NCBI GenBank assembly: GCA_025769875.1
Contig: JAGFNK010000322.1
Location: 1 to 60,387, forward strand
Source: Russula earlei
Lineage: Eukaryota > Basidiomycota > Agaricomycetes > Russulales > Russulaceae
Direction: 5' to 3'
Length of the DNA: 60,387 bases
A model generated the notes under the pieces. It made no database searches and was not told the DNA's origin. It saw only the letters and a list, made by a program, of their open reading frames with translations. Position 1 is the first letter of the stretch. Each line of letters opens with the position of its first letter. Below are positions 54,362-60,387 of the stretch, piece by piece. The position numbers and the translations under genes were made by a program.

Positions 54362-55564
54362 GCCCAGTCTGCCGTATCGCAAACATCGTCAGCCCCCCCC
54401 GTAGCCTCAGCCTCAGCCACCGACGTCTTAGCACCACACGCCGCTTCAGCACCACCAGCCATCGTCTCCATATCGCCCGCCGCCGTAGCCTCAGCCTCAG
54501 TATCTGCCGTCGCACCAGTTCCGTTCACCGCCGCGCCCGTCTTCGTCTCGTTAGCCGCCGCGCCCTCGTCAGCCATAGCTCCAGCACTGTCAGCCACCTC
54601 GCCCGCCGCTGCTGCGCCTCCGGTCTCGTCGGCCTCAGTTTCATCAATCGCCCCAACGCCCTCAGTCCTTGCTCAGTCAGCCGCCGCCACCGCGCCCCCA
54701 GTCTCGCTAGCCATCTCTATCGCCTCCGCCGCTCCCGTCTCACGCTCTGCCGCCACTCCGAACGTCTCAGTATCGCCTGCCGCAGTACTCTCAACATCAC
54801 CACCTACGTCTCTGTCTACGAATTCACGCTCGCCGCCTACGCCTCCGCTTCTCGACCACGACGCCCTCTCTTTCCCGACTCTAGCCGTCACGCCGCCTCG
54901 CACAGCCGAAGAAGAACGCACAGAAATACCGGGAAACGAAGAGCATGCCGCCGCCTCGGAGAAGCACAATCCATCGCTATCACCAGCAGTTCGCAGACAA
55001 GTCAAGACTCGCCGCCCTTTCAAGAAGCGTGCCGTCCGCCGCCTCTCGTCTCGTCACCCCACCCACTTGCGCGCCATCGTCCACGCGTGCCACCGCCACC
55101 TGCTACGGAGACGGCCTCGACGCCGCGGTCGGAAGACCTCAGCACCAGTCCCCTTTGCCGCCAACTTCCTCCACCTCAGCCGACGCTTCAGCAGCAATAT
55201 CTGTAACTCCACCAGCACCGCCATGACGCGCGACAACGGATTAGAGCATCCGGCATGCACACACCACTTCACGCCATCTCAGTTGCTGCCGCCACTGTTA
55301 CGCCAAGGCTCACGCCGCCCACTCCTGCTCCCTCTCCACAACATGCCGCAGCGCATGACAACTTCGAGTGCACCACTGATACCTTCTTTGCCATCGATTT
55401 CCAGCAGTTCACGCATCACCGGCTCATCTTTCGCCACCACCACTTCTTCCTGCACGACGGAGGACCACCACGCTTCGGCAACACCAACAGCAACGATCGC
55501 CGTGCCATCCCCACCGCCCACGCTTCTTCCATCGTCGCCATCGCCTCGCCATCACCGACACTGA
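54362..55564 (+). pseudogene. Read-through continuation of the Gag-like frame
   Basis: The frame of the Gag-like ORF continues without a stop for about 400 codons after TAA 54359. It is Ala/Ser/Val/Pro-rich to about 54890, then basic (RRQVKTRRPFKKRAVRR; RRRPRRRGRK), suited to binding nucleic acid. One changed base in the duplicated unit (CAG-AACC against CAG-TCT context, ATCTCA to ATCTAA) accounts for the stop. Confidence 0.55.
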
Positions 55565-55695
55565 CCCCTTTGTCACTACCGACACCGCAGCACAAGCAGT
55601 CGCCGCCGCCGCGACAATTTAGACGCGCAAAGCCTCAAAATATTCGCATTAAGACGCTTGACCAAGAATGGTCAAAATTTCAAGCCCCCGGGAGG

Positions 55696-56228
55696 TGTAA
55701 GGTGAGCCATATCGCTGGCCTCGGAACCACGTGCGGACCGCACGTGACGCATGACCCTCACTCCCATACCTCTCTCCTTCCTTGCGTCTCGTCCCCAGCC
55801 CTTGCCACACCACAAGCCACAATATCAAGATCTAACCCACATCGTCCAGCCATCGCCACCGACCACGCGTGCACGCCACGCCCCGGCTCCCTTGACGCGT
55901 CCGCATCTCAAGCCTTTCATGACCACCTGGACCATTGCGACCAGTCTTGATTCCCTTAGCTCCCTTTAGTACTTCGGTGTATATAAAACACCCTAGCTAC
56001 TCTGTAGCAGGAGCATTGGAATAAAGTCCCCCCTTAAAGTCTCCTAGTATCAGTCGGACCCGAAAAAGACCACGTGCGAGTCATCTCGCCTCTCCTCTCT
56101 CTTCTTCCCTTCTTCCACTCCTCCTCTCTGCTTGCTCTTGGCTCAAAGACTACCGCCTTGGATCACTGTCCAGCCCCACGAACTCGGTGCGCCCCAGACT
56201 GGCTCGCTTCACTCCTGAGTAATACCAG
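55696..56228 (+). repeat. 3' LTR of the gag-only element
   Basis: Starts TGTAAGGTGAGCC, contains TATATAAAACACCC (about 55980) and GGAATAAAGT (about 56018), and probably ends at TAATACCA near 56228. Confidence 0.6.
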
Positions 56229-56413
56229 CCTGAAACCCCGGAGATCATGTGTGTGAGATGGGGGAGGAAGGACAGTTACCATTTACAATTCTCCAACTGC
56301 ACTTGATCGTTGAGAATCCATACCTACACTGTAGATGAGTCAGTAGCGAGTTCTTGAACCAGTTCTTGTCAGTGTCCTCTCGTGTGGCGTGAGTGAAAGA
56401 TCCATATGGCTGA

Positions 56414-56957
56414 GGCCCCTTTTACCAACCGAGAATTCTTGAATCTTGAACTTGAACTTGGATTTCGGGATTTTCCAGGAGTGACAGGAGTGACAGGAGT
56501 GATGTAAGTGATATGATGTATATAATAAATTAATATGCATTTTTTTCTGTTGTCATTTGCATATTCACATATTTGGGGTTACACATGATGTGTCAGCATC
56601 AAACTCGGAGTCGAGCAGTCTAACTTGAGCTCAACATCTGGGTGCTTGCAGCCCCATTTTCACCAGAGCTGCACATACAAAAGATGTGCACCCACACATT
56701 GGTGACACATATTCTGCCTTAATGACATGCTTGCAATACCCCACTTGGAAGGAGTGGAAGGAAGGGTTAGAAAAAATATTTTACATATCACATGTAAACC
56801 CAGCAAATCACACCAAAAAATAACTCATATTTGAGATAGACTCATATTAGTTTATTATGTCACTTACATCACACCTGTCATTCCTGTCACTCCTGGAAAA
56901 TCCCAAAATCCAAGTTCAAGTTTAAGATTCAAGAATTCTCAGTTGGTAAAAGGGGCC
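56414..56957. mobile_element. MITE of the GGCCCC-ended family, copy B
   Basis: 544 bp with TIRs starting GGCCCCTTTTACCAAC and ending in the complement, flanked by TGA at 56411-56413 and 56958-56960. Its interior matches copy A (20661) for AAACCCAGCAAATCACACCA and TTGGTGACACATATTCTGCC in reverse orientation, and is about 90 bp longer. Confidence 0.88.
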
Positions 56958-57519
56958 TGAATTACCAAGTAAGATTACCCTTTTCTCACACATACAATAA
57001 CTAAGCATATGTAACTGCATGCCAGTCATCCCACCACCAGTACAGTTTGTTGATCTACTGGTTGGAATATATTGAATATCATTTGACTTGTTCAGTCACA
57101 GAATGCTCAATTGCTTGCCAAATGGATGGGGGATGACAAGCACAAGTGACTCCTCCAGACCTCCAGACTGAACACTTGCCAATGATCTTCAACTCTCAGG
57201 CCCTATTTATATCTGTATCCAGAACTACCTTGAGAGTGTCAGCTTTGTGTGCTCCCAGGGGTCTGTGTACCAGTGACCTAACTCTACAGCTGCACTAGTG
57301 TGGGGTCATGTGCTCAGCCTCTGCTCCATTCAACCCCTTGGTGTATTTTCTTCATCACTGAAGGCAATTCAATTATTCTACATTCCCCTCTTGCCCATGA
57401 TTTCAATGGAAAATATGCAGCTCAGGGGAGTATTTTGTCCAAACTATGGACTGCATCATTTGCATAATGCATGCATCAGATTTTGACCATTTATGTTCCT
57501 TGATATTGCATTCAGAATG
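56958..57519. other. AT-rich intergenic sequence
   Basis: No coding frame or repeat border recognised. Confidence 0.4.
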
Positions 57520-57950
57520 TGTTGATTGTATCCTTCTGTTTAAGCAATGCAGTACTTATGACACCAAGATTGCTACTATGGAAGCAACTAATGCTTCCAG
57601 CACCAAGATTGTTTATATCAGAAGCAACTGTTGCTTCTATGAGCCATCCTTGCTACTATAGCACCAACATTGACAGTACCTACAGTAGTGAGAACCTTAT
57701 CCCTGAGGGCTATATAAAGCCCCCAGTTCATAGTAGTTGAGCCTTAAGCTCAACTTAGTTGCCAATCTCAAACAGTTGACTCCTACCTTGTCTGCAGAGC
57801 CCCTCTCATCTTGTTGCCATACTCTTGAAGGACATAACACTCCTTCCCCTCCACAAGTATTGCTTGCTTGACTTAAACATATCTGCATTGGTAGGACACA
57901 TTTATAGACATGACCATTGATCTTACTTAAGGCACTTTGGAGCCTTAACA
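57520..57950 (+). repeat. Copia-like LTR
   Basis: Begins TGTTGATTGTATCC, has GGCTATATAAAGCC near 57708 as a TATA element and ends GGAGCCTTAACA. Its right half matches 5373-5556. No duplication was found at the borders, so it may be one LTR of a decayed element. Confidence 0.6.
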
Positions 57951-58361
57951 ACCTCCCCTTCCATCACATCCCCACCTGCATGAATGCCCTCATCCATGTG
58001 TGCTGCCACCACCTGCAGTGGCAAAGACCTTGTTGCTGTGCCCACAAGACAACAGCACAAGCAACACACAAGTCACACCCCCTTGTAGCTTGTTCACTGT
58101 GGAATATATAGTGTTATGTATTGTAGTATAACCATGGTGTATCAAAACCACAGTAATTATGATTATAGTAAATACCACAGGTTAAACCTGCACCTGAGGG
58201 TAAGATGTGAGAACAGGTATGGTATTGGTGGGTACAGGTACAGTATCACATGAAGTCACTCATGGTACAACCCATGTGATACACTAGGGATGCAGGCACC
58301 TCAGCTCATACTATCCCTGTGCCCTTGTTTGGACAGCACCCTTGTTCAGACAGTCATGCTC
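57951..58361. other. Short-repeat-rich spacer
   Basis: Contains GTACAGGTACAGTATC words similar to subterminal motifs of the TAGGGCTG hAT elements, but no terminus. Two adjacent near-copies of CCTTGTT..GGACAG/CAGACAG lie just before 58357. Confidence 0.35.
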
Positions 58362-58856
58362 TGTCACGAGAACCAGTAATTAACACCAGACCAGCAACCG
58401 GATAAGCCTACCTGGACATGTCTTGAGTTTCCCATGTGTTCTATGACTCTCTTAACAAGTCTTGTGTATACAGACGTTTCCCCACATGTTCCAGTACGAT
58501 CGCCTCACCACTACCTCGCAAATACTATTTGATATAGTACTTCACAATGTATATAAGACTGTCATTCGACGAGAACTAGCCCTAAGCTTGTTCTCCTGTA
58601 AATATCACTGGTTTCCTGCTTCGGAACTTGTAGGCTTGCAAGCAATCAAGCAAATCATTCAAGATCCTTCCCACTCATAAGTCTTCTTAAATGCGAAGAC
58701 TTATTCGTAACTTTCCCTCTCCGCAGAACATATTTGCCTTGGCAATATGTCTCCAAGATCCCCGAAATCCGCAAGGACTCAGCATCCTGCTCGACTCGCT
58801 GCACTTGTCTCGCACATGAACTGATTTGTCAGCAACACCGCCCCCAGTTGGTGACA
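58362..58856 (+). repeat. Solo Ty3 LTR with TGCTC duplication
   Basis: 495 bp from TGTCACGAGAACC to GTTGGTGACA, aligned end to end with the LTR at 4879-5372. TGCTC flanks both sides (58357-58361, 58857-58861). No internal region is present, so an earlier full element was lost by LTR-LTR recombination. Confidence 0.95.
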
Positions 58857-59499
58857 TGCTCTGTCACCCCAAAGTTTCAAATCCCACCAGGTTGCTCTCA
58901 GTTTTCACTGGCACTGAGAGTTGAATACATTGCTACTAGTACACTGAGCTTCACTTATCTAGACATTCTCACATGTATGTGTGCAGTGCATTTGGATGCT
59001 GCACACTCACCCACTCAAGACTCACTCAATAAAACTGATCTCACATAATCTAAGGATCTAATAGTAATTAGATCACCAATGTATATACATACTGTAGGCC
59101 TAATTGACCATTGATGGTGTGCAACTCACAACCCTCAGACTAAGAGCTCTGACTCAGACTAAGAACTTCAAACAGAATCAGCTGGCAAGTGTGACAACAG
59201 CCATTTTCAATTTTACTACACAACATGATTTTCATCAAAAAAGATTATTGTGTGTGTAGATAGAAGGTATTGTATACAAGTATGCAAAGTATCATAGTTG
59301 TTGAGTAAGAGATACATGAGAAATTGATGGTGTCCAAACAAGGGCACAGACATAGTATGACATTCAATTGCCATTGGATTCACAATTTCACACCTCATTA
59401 AATCCCAATTTGCCTTGCTGTTGGTAGTAATCTCCTCTCTGTGCTATAACTTACAATGAATTGCCTTGTTATCATGATCATTGAGAAGGACCCTCTCCA
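58857..59499. other. AT-rich spacer before the copia relic
   Basis: No recognisable coding or repeat border. Confidence 0.4.
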
Positions 59500-60387
59500 T
59501 TTATCAAGAACAACATGATCATCTTCCAAGCACAGGTATCCACCTCTAACTCAGCATTCCTACTAGGGGAGACCATTCCTGTTGGGCACCATGCTGCCAT
59601 CTTATTCACCAGCACTTTCCAATGGATCTGGACCTCTAGAAATAACACCTTTGCCATCACACCTGGCAGGTGTCAAGAAGCTGCTTTCAGGTAACCTGGT
59701 GATAGGACTCAGACTTGATTCTTAGGCTGATCCTGATCCAGTATGTGAAGCCTATAAAGCTGGCAAGATGCATACAGATCCCTTGCCATCTTCATCCTCT
59801 AGAGTGTCCAGGCCTCTCCAGCTTGTCCACAGCAATGTACATGGTCCCATGAAGGTCCAAACAGCTCAGGAATATTACTACTAGGTCAGCTTTATTGATA
59901 ACTTCTCTTGCTTCAAAGCTGTCTGTCCCCTAAAGGTAGAGAGTATATGTCTAGGGAGTTTGACTCTTTCTACATAGATCATGGCATCCAGAGGCAGCAT
60001 ACAGCTAGGAATTAACCCCAGCAGAATGTAGTGGCAGAGACAGCCAAAAGGACAATGGAGGAAGGTATTATCTCTGTGCTCTTTGAATCTGGGATGCCCA
60101 CATTATTCTGGGGCGAAGCACTGGCTTCATTCACCTCTGTCAGCAATAGGTCACCACCACCAGCACTGAGCAACAGCACTCCTCATGAATCTTTCTATGG
60201 GACCAAGCCAGATGGTTTCTCTATGCTTCAAGAGAGTCTTGCCTATCTCCTTCCATCAGGGGGCCATGGGTTTGGGGTTTGGGTCATCTGAGAAGATTGG
60301 GCAGACCTTCAGGGGTTCCTTTACAAAAAGCACTGTGCAAGGTGTCAGCATTTCATGAATATGGGCCATGCCTTTGGTCCTGATTGG
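59500..60387 (+). pseudogene. Copia-type gag-pol relic with integrase
   Basis: Segments of a Ty1/copia polyprotein are visible in order: CEACKAGKMHTDP (integrase zinc region), RPLQLVHSNVHGPM with the first catalytic Asp replaced by Asn, YYxVSFIDNFSCFKAVCPLK, EFDSFYIDHGIQRQHTARN, PQQNVVAETAKRTMEEGI and SGMPTLFWGEALASF, TPHESFYGTKPD. Stops and deletions interrupt it and the window ends inside it. Copia integrase normally has DVxGP at the first motif and PQQNGVAER at the last, so two key positions are mutated. Confidence 0.85.

Larger units (their letters stand above)
52678..56228 (+). mobile_element. Gag-only (non-autonomous) LTR retroelement
   Basis: Related sequences TGTAAGGTCAGCCATATCGC (52678) and TGTAAGGTGAGCCATATCGC (55696) bracket about 3 kb with one long frame. 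Both repeats also share GGCTCGAAGAC/GGCTCAAAGAC, GTCCAGCCCCACGAACTC and TTGGCTCGCTTCA, so they behave as 5' and 3' LTRs; the first is shorter by about 290 bp. The right copy has TATATAAAAC (55980) and AATAAA (56021). The frame encodes a Gag-like protein but no protease, RT or integrase, so the element must depend on others. No 5-bp duplication was identified; the ends are approximate. Confidence 0.7.

Noticed and set aside
4879..58856. The LTRs at 4879 and 58362 as ends of one huge element
   Set aside because: The right copy is flanked on both sides by TGCTC, so it is a separate solo LTR.

Overview
The window is nuclear DNA of a filamentous basidiomycete fungus, most likely an Agaricomycete. 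The evidence is the gene structure: many short introns of 46-85 bp with GT..AG borders that splice exons cleanly in frame, a divergent GH16 glucanase and GMC oxidoreductase typical of that class, chromodomain Ty3 elements, and Ulp1 and DDE transposon proteins. All exon joins given here were read by hand from the sequence and checked for frame.

Layout. 1-7.6 kb is transposon territory: the 3' half of a decayed Ty3/chromovirus-type LTR element (tail of gag, protease, RT, RNase H, integrase, chromodomain, an extra zinc-knuckle ORF, 3' LTR) sitting in a piece of a copia-like LTR, followed by a TIR-bounded relic with a SWIM zinc finger that a small MITE has split. 8.2-15 kb is a gene island: IMP dehydrogenase, two hypothetical genes (one with a C-terminal SH3 domain) and methylthioadenosine phosphorylase, so two purine-metabolism enzymes lie within 7 kb. 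15.2-29.3 kb is a nested stack of transposons that I interpret as one old hAT element (about 5.2 kb before insertions) invaded by seven later elements. Target-site duplications are clear for several of these. 29.6-32.2 kb holds a copia relic and a non-autonomous hAT element with a perfect 8-bp duplication.

32.9-48.8 kb is a second gene island: a large disordered protein, a ten-exon GH16 glucanase, a four-TM membrane protein, a broken kinase, a coiled-coil protein, a CBM48 (AMPK-beta-like) protein and the start of a GMC oxidoreductase. From 49.45 kb the GMC gene is cut off by a hAT-like chimeric element that carries a fragment of VAC14. Next come a 137-aa gene squeezed between two LTR-type sequences, a gag-only LTR retroelement, a MITE, a copia LTR, a solo Ty3 LTR with its duplication, and a copia integrase relic.

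The best candidate for something undescribed is at 15402-19650: a 4.25-kb DNA transposon with perfect 25-bp terminal inverted repeats flanked by TA. Its single intact gene encodes a 1215-aa fusion of a Ulp1/SENP-type cysteine protease (His275, Asp292, Cys333) to a pogo-like DDE transposase (Asp810, Asp935, Asp973). Conventional annotation would split it into two genes, because the joining intron and a GTG-initiated ORF hide the continuity. Other notable signals are an exact 18-nt copy of the Ty3 polypurine tract inside pol (a possible central PPT), stops in that Ty3 element that are all TGA or TAG and look like decayed Trp codons, a GC-AG intron, an 8-nt microexon encoding the FAD motif, and a 25-nt terminal exon in IMP dehydrogenase.
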